Made by a program: the position numbers and the translations under genes. The notes beneath the pieces are model-generated. The model was not told where the DNA came from and made no database searches. It was given only the letters and a program-made list of their open reading frames with translations. From Parcubacteria group bacterium CG11_big_fil_rev_8_21_14_0_20_39_22 (GTDB lineage: Bacteria; Patescibacteriota; Minisyncoccia; Phycocordibacterales; GCA-002787175), in assembly GCA_002787175.1 (NCBI GenBank), contig PCWC01000101.1, positions 1 to 9,447 of the forward strand: a stretch of 9,447 nucleotides of DNA, written 5' to 3'. Below, in pieces: positions 1-8,700 of the stretch (position 1 is its first letter; the number at the start of each line of letters is the position of its first letter).

Positions 1-41
1 ACAAACCCTTTAATTCCTCGATATTTTGATTGTATTTTCAT
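1..41 (-). CDS. Possible 5' end of a further minus-strand gene, cut by the window edge
   Basis: An ATG at 41-39 opens a frame that stays open to the window edge and reads MKIQSKYRGIKGFV. It starts 53 bp after the dnaG stop codon on the same strand. There is no Shine-Dalgarno sequence, but the three certain genes here lack one too, so that is not evidence against it. Thirteen codons are too few to identify a family. In many bacteria dnaG is followed by rpoD (sigma factor), but these residues do not let me call that. It may equally be a chance open stretch. Confidence 0.25.
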   Translation of the reverse strand, partial: MKIQSKYRGIKGF

Positions 42-94
42 CTTGTGCCCATTTGGTTAATGAGTGCAATATGTATGTGAACTTAGTCAGGTGT

Positions 95-1822
95 CTAAGA
101 ACTGGTTTTAAGGGTATTTAATCTACTGCTTATATCAGTGCATTTTTGAAGTATTTTCTCGATATCGCCCTGATTACCTATTTTTTCTGCTTTTGACAAC
201 TTTTCCATAGTTTCTACAAACTCCTCCTTTAGGTACTGTTCTTCAAGCAAATTAAGAAGGTCCTGGATTTCTTTTAAAAGCACCGTATCATCTTGGTATA
301 AAATCTCTGCCTTGAGGGAGAGGGCTTCTTTGTCCATTTTATACATCGCTTCAATTCTATCTCTATTTCTTTCCCCCGCTATCTTATTAAGACGTTCTTT
401 AACCTCTGAGATGTCAATTACAGTATTTTCTTTTTGCTCCTGCGAGAAAATTATACCGGCTATTTTTGCTTCAATCGAATCGCTTCGAGATAAAACTTTT
501 TTTTTGACGGGATTTTCTTTAGTGACTGGCTCTTCATAATTTTCTGTAATGCCTTTTAACTCCTCCCAGAGAGATTCTTCACGAATGTCACACTTAAATG
601 AAAGAGATTTTACGTGTCGAGCCAGATCTATCGGACTCTTAATCATCTTTATAAGAGGCAAGATACTTTTTCGAACTTCCTTCGAAAAAGTATGAGGAGG
701 AAGGTTTGATTGCAAAAGAGTATCAACATAAAAATCAACTATATATTTACTCTCTGAAATTACTTTCTTCCAAGACTTTTCATCTTGTTTTATAAGATCT
801 GCCGGATCAAGACCATTTTCCAAGTGGGCGATTTTAACGTTTAGCCCCTGAGAGAGGGCAAGAGACACGGCACGCTTTGACGCCGATATTCCTGCTTTGT
901 CTCCATCGAAAGCCATCAGTAGATTCTCAGTAAGACGTTTTATTTTTTCAAGGTGACCGGCCGTCAGAGCTGTTCCTGATGTCGCGACCGCATTTCTGTA
1001 TCCAGCTTGGTGGCACATTATAAGATCGAACTGACCTTCAACCAACAGACAATAATCCTTTTTTCGTATATCCCCTTTCGCCCTGTCATAACCAAAAAGT
1101 ATCGATGACTTGTCGAAGACTTCGGTCTCTGGAGAATTGACATATTTCGGCATTTCATTTTCGTCTTTGCTCATTTCTGGAAATATACGCCCAGAAAAAG
1201 CCACGATTCTGCCGGCACTGTCTGAAATTGGAAACATTATTCTGCGACGAAAGGTGTCATAATAAGTTGTCTCCACTCCTTTTTGTGTTTTCTTTATAAG
1301 ACCTGCTGAAATTAGAGCGTCTACCGATATGCCACGCCCCGTTAAATACTCCATAAGTTCTCTCCAAGAATCAGGAGCATAGCCGATTCTAAAATCGATT
1401 ATTGTCTCATCCTTTACTCCGCGACCCTTTAAGTATTCCTTGGCGGCACCGTTTGATTTCAATTTATTATCGAAAAAATTTGCCGCTTCTTCTAATACAG
1501 CGTAAAGTTTTTCCCTTTCTGTCTTTTCCTTTTGATTTTCAAACTTTAGTACCACTCCGGCACGATCTGCCAAAACTTTCAAAGAACCGAGAAAATCAAG
1601 ACCTTCGAAATCTTCGACAAAACTAAATATATCCCCTTTCGCCCCACAACCGAAACAATAGAAACTACCCCTATCAGGCGATACAAAAAACGAAGGGGTT
1701 TTCTCGTTATGGAAAGGGCATCGGGCTTTGTAATTTGAACCAGATCCTTCAAGTTTTATATACGATCCAACCACATCGACAATAGATAGACGTTCTTTTA
1801 TTTGTTCTACTGATGACTTCAT
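95..1822 (-). CDS. dnaG: DNA primase DnaG
   Basis: DnaG synthesises the short RNA primers that start leading- and lagging-strand DNA synthesis, acting with the replicative helicase at the fork. The 575-aa product has the full bacterial order. A CHC2 zinc-binding domain comes first (C35, H38, C56, C59). The RNA polymerase-like catalytic core follows, with the motif KYVNSPET near residue 226. The TOPRIM metal site shows the acidic residues E262 (VEGQFD), D306 and D308 (FDGDKAG), then a DPAD motif at 339-342. The last 130 or so residues are a divergent, helical, charged region at the position of the helicase-binding domain. The ATG is fixed by an in-frame TAA directly before it; the stop is TAG. 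No Shine-Dalgarno sequence precedes it. An A9 run (plus-strand T9, 497-505) encodes K440-K442 in the linker before the C-terminal domain. It lies 228 bp downstream of rpoC on the same strand. The identity is certain; the function of the C-terminal domain is inferred from position. Confidence 0.98.
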   Translation of the reverse strand: MKSSVEQIKERLSIVDVVGSYIKLEGSGSNYKARCPFHNEKTPSFFVSPDRGSFYCFGCGAKGDIFSFVEDFEGLDFLGSLKVLADRAGVVLKFENQKEKTEREKLYAVLEEAANFFDNKLKSNGAAKEYLKGRGVKDETIIDFRIGYAPDSWRELMEYLTGRGISVDALISAGLIKKTQKGVETTYYDTFRRRIMFPISDSAGRIVAFSGRIFPEMSKDENEMPKYVNSPETEVFDKSSILFGYDRAKGDIRKKDYCLLVEGQFDLIMCHQAGYRNAVATSGTALTAGHLEKIKRLTENLLMAFDGDKAGISASKRAVSLALSQGLNVKIAHLENGLDPADLIKQDEKSWKKVISESKYIVDFYVDTLLQSNLPPHTFSKEVRKSILPLIKMIKSPIDLARHVKSLSFKCDIREESLWEELKGITENYEEPVTKENPVKKKVLSRSDSIEAKIAGIIFSQEQKENTVIDISEVKERLNKIAGERNRDRIEAMYKMDKEALSLKAEILYQDDTVLLKEIQDLLNLLEEQYLKEEFVETMEKLSKAEKIGNQGDIEKILQKCTDISSRLNTLKTSS

Positions 1823-1899
1823 TTAGATTTATATGGAACGTTACCCAATCTACCAACAATTACGTAGTATTTAACATATAACTTGTAACAGGAGAGGAT

Positions 1900-1949
1900 A
1901 ATTTACAATTCTCAATTTTCAAATAATTTTTAATTCCCGAATTTTCAAA
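1900..1949. repeat. Two tandem copies of a degenerate ~25-bp AT-rich repeat
   Basis: On the minus strand, two adjacent units at 1949-1924 and 1923-1900 both begin TTTGAAAATT and continue with (G)GAATT and an AAATTA end, differing at a few positions and by one base in length. They lie in the rpoC-dnaG gap, outside any gene. The unit has no clear inverted symmetry and contains no good promoter. It looks like an intergenic tandem duplication that has since diverged; no function can be assigned. Confidence 0.55.
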
Positions 1950-1978
1950 CAAAAACACTTTTGGTATCTTATTAGGTG

Positions 1979-1992
1979 AATTAGAAATTAGA
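1979..1992. repeat. Two tandem heptamers (AATTAGA)
   Basis: AATTAGA occurs twice head to tail. Alone this would be negligible in AT-rich DNA. It is listed because a four-unit heptamer array with the same 7-bp period lies 23 bp away, in the same gap after rpoC. Confidence 0.4.
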
Positions 1993-2015
1993 TGAATTCT
2001 TTCCCTTCTTTTCTT

Positions 2016-2043
2016 CCTAACAACTAAAACCTAAAAGCTAACA
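2016..2043. repeat. Four tandem heptamers of type NCTAAMA just after rpoC
   Basis: The plus strand reads CCTAACA, ACTAAAA, CCTAAAA, GCTAACA: four consecutive 7-bp units sharing CTAA at positions 2-5 and A at position 7. The array starts 7 bp after the rpoC stop codon in the direction of transcription, and a partial fifth unit (CCTA) follows at 2044. Heptanucleotide tandem arrays between genes are known in other bacteria, for example the STRR repeats of cyanobacteria. No role can be inferred here. Confidence 0.6.
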
Positions 2044-2050
2044 CCTATTC

Positions 2051-5000
2051 TTACTCTTCAGATTCATCTCGCATTTTAGACCTGGCTTCTCTCTGGACTT
2101 CTTCTATAAGTTCGGCTTTAGCGCTCCCTTCAAATCCAGTACCAGCAGGAATAAGTCTTCCTATAATCACGTTCTCCATAAGACCAGTCAGAAGATCAGA
2201 ATGCCCTCTTACTGCAGCATTTATAAGGACACGAGTAGTGTGTTGGAATGAAGCAGCTGAAAGAAAACTTTTCCTCGATAATGATACTTCTGATATTCCC
2301 ATAACAAGCGGTGTAACCTTCGCCTCTTCTTTTCCAGCATCGTTAGAACGCTTGTTCTCCATATCAAGAATATATGAATCGACAATATCGCCGGCGGAAA
2401 GTCTGGTTCCTCCTGGATTTACAACTCTGCTACGAGAGAACATTTGACGCACTATGATTTCGATATGTTTTCTGGAAACGGTTTCCCCTTGAAGCTCATA
2501 TGGCTTGGTAACTTCGTGAATTATATATTCTTGAGCCTTTGCTGGACCAGCATACTTGAAAAGCTCGTCAATATCGGCGGAACCGTCAGTCAAAATATCA
2601 CCTTTTTCTACTTCATCACCCACTTTGACTAAAGCCATACGATTGTAGTGGACAGTGTACTCAACTTCCCCTTTCTTCTTGGTTTTCTGTTCTCCAACGT
2701 TAGGTAATATGGTTATAATTTTTTCTTTACCTTCTTCTCTTATACCACTTACGACACCAGAAACACGACTTACAACAGCAGGATTCTTTGGAGACCTTTT
2801 CTCAAATAGTTCCTCGACTCGAGGCAAACCTTGAGTGATGTCTCCTCCGACTGAAGCTGTACCTCCCGCATGGAAAGTACGCATTGTAAGCTGAGTTCCA
2901 GGCTCACCGATTGCTTGTCCCGCTACTGTACCGACAGCTTCTCCCAAATCAACCATTTCGTTCTTTCCAAGGTCAGTTCCGTAGCAGGAGCTACAGACTC
3001 CGCGAAGAGTTTTACAAGTAAGAGGTGATCTGATTTTGACGAAAGGTATATCTGATTCTTGAATTTTTTTGGCGTCGTCTTTGGTTATAAGATACCCCTT
3101 CTTAAACAAAACATTTCCTTTCTCGTCTGTCACATCAGCTGAAAGCACTCTACCTCTTATCGTCTTTGCCATAGTACCCTCGATTCCCATCGCTCCAACC
3201 TTCTCAACAGTCATTGACTCTTTGGTACCGCAATCTTTTTCGGTAACCATAACATCTTGAGCAACAACGAAAAGTTTTCGAGTAAGGTATCCAGCCTTGG
3301 CAGTGTTGAGAGCTGTGTCAGTAAGACCTTTACGAGATCCGTGAGTGGTAATAAAGTATTCAATTGGGGTAAGACCCTCTTTCATCGAAGATAGAATCGG
3401 AAATTCGATTGTCTCGCCAGCTGTGTTCTGGATAAGACCTTTCATTCCTGCCATTTGAGTTATCTGTGAGAACGAACCTCGAGCACCGGAATAAATCATA
3501 TCGTAAACTGAACCCACAGGATCGAGAGTATCTGGCATAAGCTTTTCTATTTCGTTCTTGGCTCCGTGCCAAATTTCTATATTTTTCCTCATTCTCTCCT
3601 CAGCGGACAACAAGCCGTCATTGTAGTAATTCTGTAATTCTTCTGCTTGCTTACTTGCCCTTTCAACAACTCCCTTTTTAGCATCAGGTATCTTTACATC
3701 GTCGATTCCCCAAGTGATACCGGAATAGGTAGCGTATTTAAATCCGAACGACTTAATCCTATCCATAATAGTCGGTATTTCCCTTATACCATACTTGTTT
3801 GTAAGGTCATCAACCAAAGCTGCCATTTTCTTTCTTTCTATTTCGTGATTTTGATAAGGGTAGTCGTCAGGCAAGACACTATTAAACAAGAGTCTTCCGA
3901 CTGAAGTCTCAAAAGCTTGACCTTTGAATTCCTCATATTTAACTCTGTCACTGCCTCGAACTTTTATCTTGGCTCTAAAATCAACCTCACCGAAATCAAA
4001 AGCGGTAATAGCGTTGTTAGGTGACGAGAAAATTTTTCCTTCACCTTTCGCTCCTGGAACTATCTTTGTCATCCAGTAACATCCGAGCACGATATCAAGC
4101 ATCTTGGCACTGATTATCGGATCGCCACTTCCAGGCTTAAGAATATTTTTGTCTGAAGCAATAATTTCACGCGCTTCAGCCTGAGCTTCAAGTGAAAGTG
4201 GCACGTGTACAGCCATTTGGTCTCCGTCGAAGTCGGCATTGAAAGCGGTACAAACTAAAGGATGGACCTGGATTGCATTACCTTCGATCAAAATCGGTCT
4301 AAATGCCTGAATACCAAGACGGTGAAGTGTTGGCGCTCGGTTTAGGAGGACGTATTTGTCTTTAATCACATCCTCAAGAATTGCCCAGACTTCTGATGCG
4401 TCTTCATCAATGAGACGTCCAGCTCCACGAATATTGTAAGCAAGTTCTTTTTCCAAAAGTCCGCCTATAACAAACGGTCTAAATAATTCGAGTGCCATAT
4501 GCTTTGGCAAACCACATTGGTCAAGATGAAGATCCGGACCAACGACGATGACCGACCTACCTGAATAATCGACTCGTTTTCCGAGAAGATTTTGTCTAAA
4601 TAGACCTCGCTTACCCTTGAGGTTATCAGCCAAAGATTTAAGAGGACGTCTTTGAGCTTGGGACCGAGCTCCTGATGATGTCGAGCCGTGTCTGATTGAG
4701 TTATCTATAAGCGAATCAACCGCTTCTTGCAAAATTCTTTTTTCATTTCGTAAAATAACATCAGGTGCTTTGATTTCAAGCAATTTCTTAAGTCGGTTAT
4801 TTCTGTTTATAACCCTTCTATAAAGGTCATTCACATCAGAAGTAGCGTACCGTCCACCATCGAGCGGAACCATAGGACGAAGAGCTGGCGGTATAATCGG
4901 TATAGTCGTAAAGAACATCCATTCAGGACGAACTCCAGATGAAATCATTGACCTTATAAGCGACAATCGTTTATTTATTTTTTCTTTTTCAAGTGATCCT

Positions 5001-5725
5001 GCTTTTTCATAAATAGCTTCCAAATCCTTCGCAAGCTTCGATAGATCCAAGTTTTTACAAATATCGTAAATAGCTTCTGCTCCAATTCCCGCCTCAAACA
5101 AGGTTCCGTATTTTAGTGAATAATTGTGATAAGCAACCTCATCGATTACCGCACCTTCTACGATACCCTCAAGCTCTCTCTTTGCTGCGAGCAATTTCTC
5201 TTTCAAAGCTTCCTTCGAACGCTCGTCTGAAAGGGTCTTAAGTTTACTCTTGTATTCACCGTCGATTTCTTTCATTATACGGTCTCTCTCATCTGACGAT
5301 ACCTTGGTGATAATATAACCAGCAAAATACACAACCTTTTCAAGTTCAGCAGTTGACATGCCAAGAACAAGACCGAGTCTCGAAGGCATGCTTCTTAGAA
5401 ACCAAATATGTGTTACAGGAGTAGCAAGATCTATATGCCCCATACGTTGCCTACGAACAATCGATCTCGTAAGTTCGACTCCACATTTCTCACAAATTAT
5501 CCCTTTGTATCTAATACCTCGGTATTTACCGCAATAACATTCAAAATCTTTATCCGGACCAAATATTTTCTCGTCAAAGAGACCACTCTTTTCAGAACGC
5601 TGGGTTCTATAGTTTATGGTTTCAGGTTTTGTGACTTCTCCATTTGACCATTCTTTAATCCTTGTTGGTGAAGCGAGTTTTAAAGTGATCGAAGAGAAAT
5701 CATTTAGGTTTGTTGTGTTTTTCAT
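2051..5725 (-). CDS. rpoC: DNA-directed RNA polymerase subunit beta'
   Basis: This is the catalytic beta' subunit of RNA polymerase, which holds the active-site magnesium and the moving parts of nucleotide addition. In the 1224-aa product I see the N-terminal zinc site (C63, C65, C78, C81); switch 2 and the DNA-binding segment (KGKRGLFRQNLLGKRVDYSGR, about 370-390); the NADFDGD metal motif (496-502; D498, D500, D502); the SGARG segment (746-750); the bridge helix (about 795-822); the second zinc site (C832, C904, C911, C914); and the trigger-loop motif QLTMRTFHAGG (945-955), with H952 at the position of the catalytic histidine. The length is close to the 1199 aa of Bacillus subtilis and shorter than E. 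coli, so large insertions are absent. The gene starts 23 bp after the rpoB stop without a Shine-Dalgarno sequence, and is surely co-transcribed with rpoB. Oddities are R373 and L375 in switch 2 (Q335 and R337 in E. coli) and V820 near the bridge-helix end (D802 in E. coli). The stop is TAA. Confidence 0.99.
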   Translation of the reverse strand: MKNTTNLNDFSSITLKLASPTRIKEWSNGEVTKPETINYRTQRSEKSGLFDEKIFGPDKDFECYCGKYRGIRYKGIICEKCGVELTRSIVRRQRMGHIDLATPVTHIWFLRSMPSRLGLVLGMSTAELEKVVYFAGYIITKVSSDERDRIMKEIDGEYKSKLKTLSDERSKEALKEKLLAAKRELEGIVEGAVIDEVAYHNYSLKYGTLFEAGIGAEAIYDICKNLDLSKLAKDLEAIYEKAGSLEKEKINKRLSLIRSMISSGVRPEWMFFTTIPIIPPALRPMVPLDGGRYATSDVNDLYRRVINRNNRLKKLLEIKAPDVILRNEKRILQEAVDSLIDNSIRHGSTSSGARSQAQRRPLKSLADNLKGKRGLFRQNLLGKRVDYSGRSVIVVGPDLHLDQCGLPKHMALELFRPFVIGGLLEKELAYNIRGAGRLIDEDASEVWAILEDVIKDKYVLLNRAPTLHRLGIQAFRPILIEGNAIQVHPLVCTAFNADFDGDQMAVHVPLSLEAQAEAREIIASDKNILKPGSGDPIISAKMLDIVLGCYWMTKIVPGAKGEGKIFSSPNNAITAFDFGEVDFRAKIKVRGSDRVKYEEFKGQAFETSVGRLLFNSVLPDDYPYQNHEIERKKMAALVDDLTNKYGIREIPTIMDRIKSFGFKYATYSGITWGIDDVKIPDAKKGVVERASKQAEELQNYYNDGLLSAEERMRKNIEIWHGAKNEIEKLMPDTLDPVGSVYDMIYSGARGSFSQITQMAGMKGLIQNTAGETIEFPILSSMKEGLTPIEYFITTHGSRKGLTDTALNTAKAGYLTRKLFVVAQDVMVTEKDCGTKESMTVEKVGAMGIEGTMAKTIRGRVLSADVTDEKGNVLFKKGYLITKDDAKKIQESDIPFVKIRSPLTCKTLRGVCSSCYGTDLGKNEMVDLGEAVGTVAGQAIGEPGTQLTMRTFHAGGTASVGGDITQGLPRVEELFEKRSPKNPAVVSRVSGVVSGIREEGKEKIITILPNVGEQKTKKKGEVEYTVHYNRMALVKVGDEVEKGDILTDGSADIDELFKYAGPAKAQEYIIHEVTKPYELQGETVSRKHIEIIVRQMFSRSRVVNPGGTRLSAGDIVDSYILDMENKRSNDAGKEEAKVTPLVMGISEVSLSRKSFLSAASFQHTTRVLINAAVRGHSDLLTGLMENVIIGRLIPAGTGFEGSAKAELIEEVQREARSKMRDESEE

Positions 5726-5748
5726 AATTGATTTGAAAATAGTTAAAT

Positions 5749-8700
5749 TTATTCGGTCTCCTCGACCTCTTCTTTTGTAACAGACTTTGTATCCGACCTT
5801 TTTTGATCCTTAACATAACCCTGTTCTGAGTCGAGCTCGACATCAAGACCCAGTCCTCGCATATTGCTTAGAAGTACGCTAAACGAAGCCGGAACATTTG
5901 ACTCTCGTATCGGCTCGCCCTTTACTATGGAATCAAAAGCACTTGCCCTACCTTGAATATCATCGGATTTTATTGTAAGCATCTCACGCAAAGTATAAGC
6001 AGCCCCGTAACCGAGTAGTGCCCAGACTTCCATTTCTCCAAATCGCTGTCCTCCACCTTGTGCTTTTCCTCCAAGAGGTTGCTGAGTAATAAGAGAGTAA
6101 GGACCAATTGAACGCATATGTATCTTGTCTTCACCCATGTGGTGAAGTTTCAATATATACATATAACCGACTGCTACATCTTGATCAAACGACACTCCGG
6201 TACGGCCGTCATAGAGTTTCATTTTCCCATCTCGATTGTATCCAGCTTTTTCAAGCTCATCTTTAATTTCATCTCCTGTAGCTCCAGCAAACGGAGGTAC
6301 GATTGCTTGATATCCGAGAGTACCCGCAGCGAGTCCGAGATGGAGTTCAAGTATCTGTCCAAGGTTCATACGGGAAGGAACTCCGAGAGGAGTAAGGATA
6401 ATATCGACAGGTCGACCGTCTTCCATATAAGGCATATCTTCTTCAGGCAAAATCCTTGATATAACACCCTTGTTTCCGTGTCGACCAGCAAGTTTATCTC
6501 CCACCGATATAGCACGGACTTCCGCCACTTCTATGTGAATTCTTTTTATAATTCCAGATTCAAGTTTGTCACCGTTTTCACGAGAGAATACTTTTACTCC
6601 GATAATTCGACCCCGCTTTCCGTTTCCCATTCTTTTTGAAGTGTCTTTGACATCACGAGCTTTTTCACCGAAGAGTGACCTAAGAAGTCTCTCTTCAGGA
6701 GTAAGTTGGGTTTCGCCTTTTGGAGTAATTTTTCCAACCAAGATATCTCCCGGTCTTACTTCAGCTCCAATTCGTACAACCCCCTCTTCATCAAGATTCT
6801 TGAGTTTACCTTCACCAACATTAGGAATATCATGAGTGGTAACTTCCGGACCTAATTTAGTATCCCGAACATTGACCACAAACTCTTCGATATGAACACT
6901 CGAGAATTTGCTTTCCTTTACCAATTTTTCGGAAACGATAATAGCGTCTTCGTAGTTTGCTCCAGACCATGACATAAAGGCAACAAGAATATTTTGTCCA
7001 AGTGCCATTTGTCCTCCGACGCTCGACGAAGTATCCGCCATCAAATCTCCCCTCTTTACCTCTTCACCAATCTTTACAACCGGTCGCTGATGAAAAGCAG
7101 TGAAACCATTGGTACGAGAAAAATTAACGAGTGGATATTCTTGTTCTTTACCTTTTGAATTTTTGACCTTAATAAGGCTTGCATCAACAAAACTTACAGT
7201 TCCCGCTTCTTCGGCTAGAATAAGTCGTCCAGAATCTTTTGCTGCTTTTCCTTCAATACCTGTTGCCACAAATGGTGCTTCTGGAACGATGGAAGGAGTA
7301 GCTTGTTTTTGCATATTCGAACCCATAAGCGCACGGTTCGCGTCATCGTGGTTTAGGAAAGGGATCATAGAAGTCGCTATCGAAAATGCCTGGTTTGTGG
7401 CGACGTCGATATAATCGACTTCATCTTTAGAAATTACACCCGGCTTGCCCTTAATTCGGACCTCAACCATATCATCCAAAATATTGCCATCTTTGTCATA
7501 TTCGATAGAAGCGTGGGCGATTTTGTATTTCTCTTCCTCAAGAGCGTTAAGATACTCGATTTCTTTGGTTATCTTTCCTTTTTGAACTTTAGCATAAGGA
7601 GTTTCAACCATTCCGAAGTCATTGATAGCGGCGTGAGTCGCCATATGCAAAATAAGACCGATGTTTGGACCTTCAGGAGTATGTATAGGACAAAGTCTTC
7701 CGTAATGACTCGGGTGCACGTCACGCACCTCAAAACCTGCACGCTCTCGCGTAAGACCTCCCGGACCAAGAGCAGATAAGATTCGAAGATGCTCGACTTC
7801 CGCCAAGATATTTTCTTGAGCCATAAACTGCGAAAGCTGGTTGGTCGTGAAGAATTCTTTAATTCTCGCCTGCAAAGGCTTTGGTGACACAAAGTTTACC
7901 GGCAAAGAAATATCAGGATCGACAGTAGACATTCTGTCTTGAATATTTCTTTTGATTTGTGACATTCCGACTCGAATTTTTTGCTGAAGCATTTCGCCGA
8001 CAAAGCGTACTCGTCTCGATCCCAAGTGGTCGATATCATCTTCCACCGAATCAGGAGTAACATTTAGAGTTATTATGTGATTTATTATGACAACAATGTC
8101 TTCAAGTGATATTGTTCTACGATCACCATCTTTGTCGTCTGATTTCAAATTAAATCTTTTGTTGAATCTAAAACGTCCGACTTTCGATAAATCGTACCGG
8201 TCTCCACTGAAAACAGAATCTATAAACTCCCGTGCGTTTTCGACTGAACCGATTTCACCATCACGGAGTCTTTTATGGATTTCAAGATATGATTCATCGA
8301 TATTTGTGGCGTGATCTTTGGCGATGGTAGCATCGATGAAAGGCTTAGCCTCCTCATTTTTTGAAAATTCCTTGTAAATCGCTTCATTTGTATTAGCACC
8401 TAAAACCCTAAGCAGTGATGAAAGTGCGAATTTTCGTTTTCGATCAATACGGACATAAATAGCTTTATCAGAATCGGTTTCAATCTCTATCCAAGCACCA
8501 CGAGACGGAATAATTTTGGCACCGAAATACTTTTTACCTTTGATTTCTTGAGAGGTGAAAAATATTCCGAATGACCTCGCAAGCTGAGGCACTACAACTC
8601 TTTCGATTCCAGATATCACAAAAGTTCCGTGACTGGTCATCATCGGCATCTCGCTCAAGAATATTTCTTGCTCCTTTACAGAATCGGTCATCTTGTTCTT

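Noticed and set aside
1823..1900. Promoter for dnaG (TTACAA with weak -10-like TTAAAT or TACGTA)
   Set aside because: Neither spacing nor box matches are good enough in this AT-rich stretch, so no promoter is called.
1971..2050. Intrinsic terminator after rpoC
   Set aside because: Only AT-rich or distant complementary pieces are present (TAGGTG with CACCTA across about 60 nt, GAATT with AATTC), without a GC stem followed by a T run.
3360..3572. 70-codon minus-strand frame inside rpoC, and a similar 107-codon one at 7569-7892 inside rpoB
   Set aside because: Both are alternative frames within highly conserved subunit sequence, with no domain or start signal of their own.
6118..6459. 113-codon plus-strand open frame opposite rpoB
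   Set aside because: It lies wholly antisense to conserved rpoB coding sequence, has no recognisable domain, and is explained by the codon use of the real gene. The same applies to 7100-7414, 7513-7779, 6566-6835 and 8087-8314.
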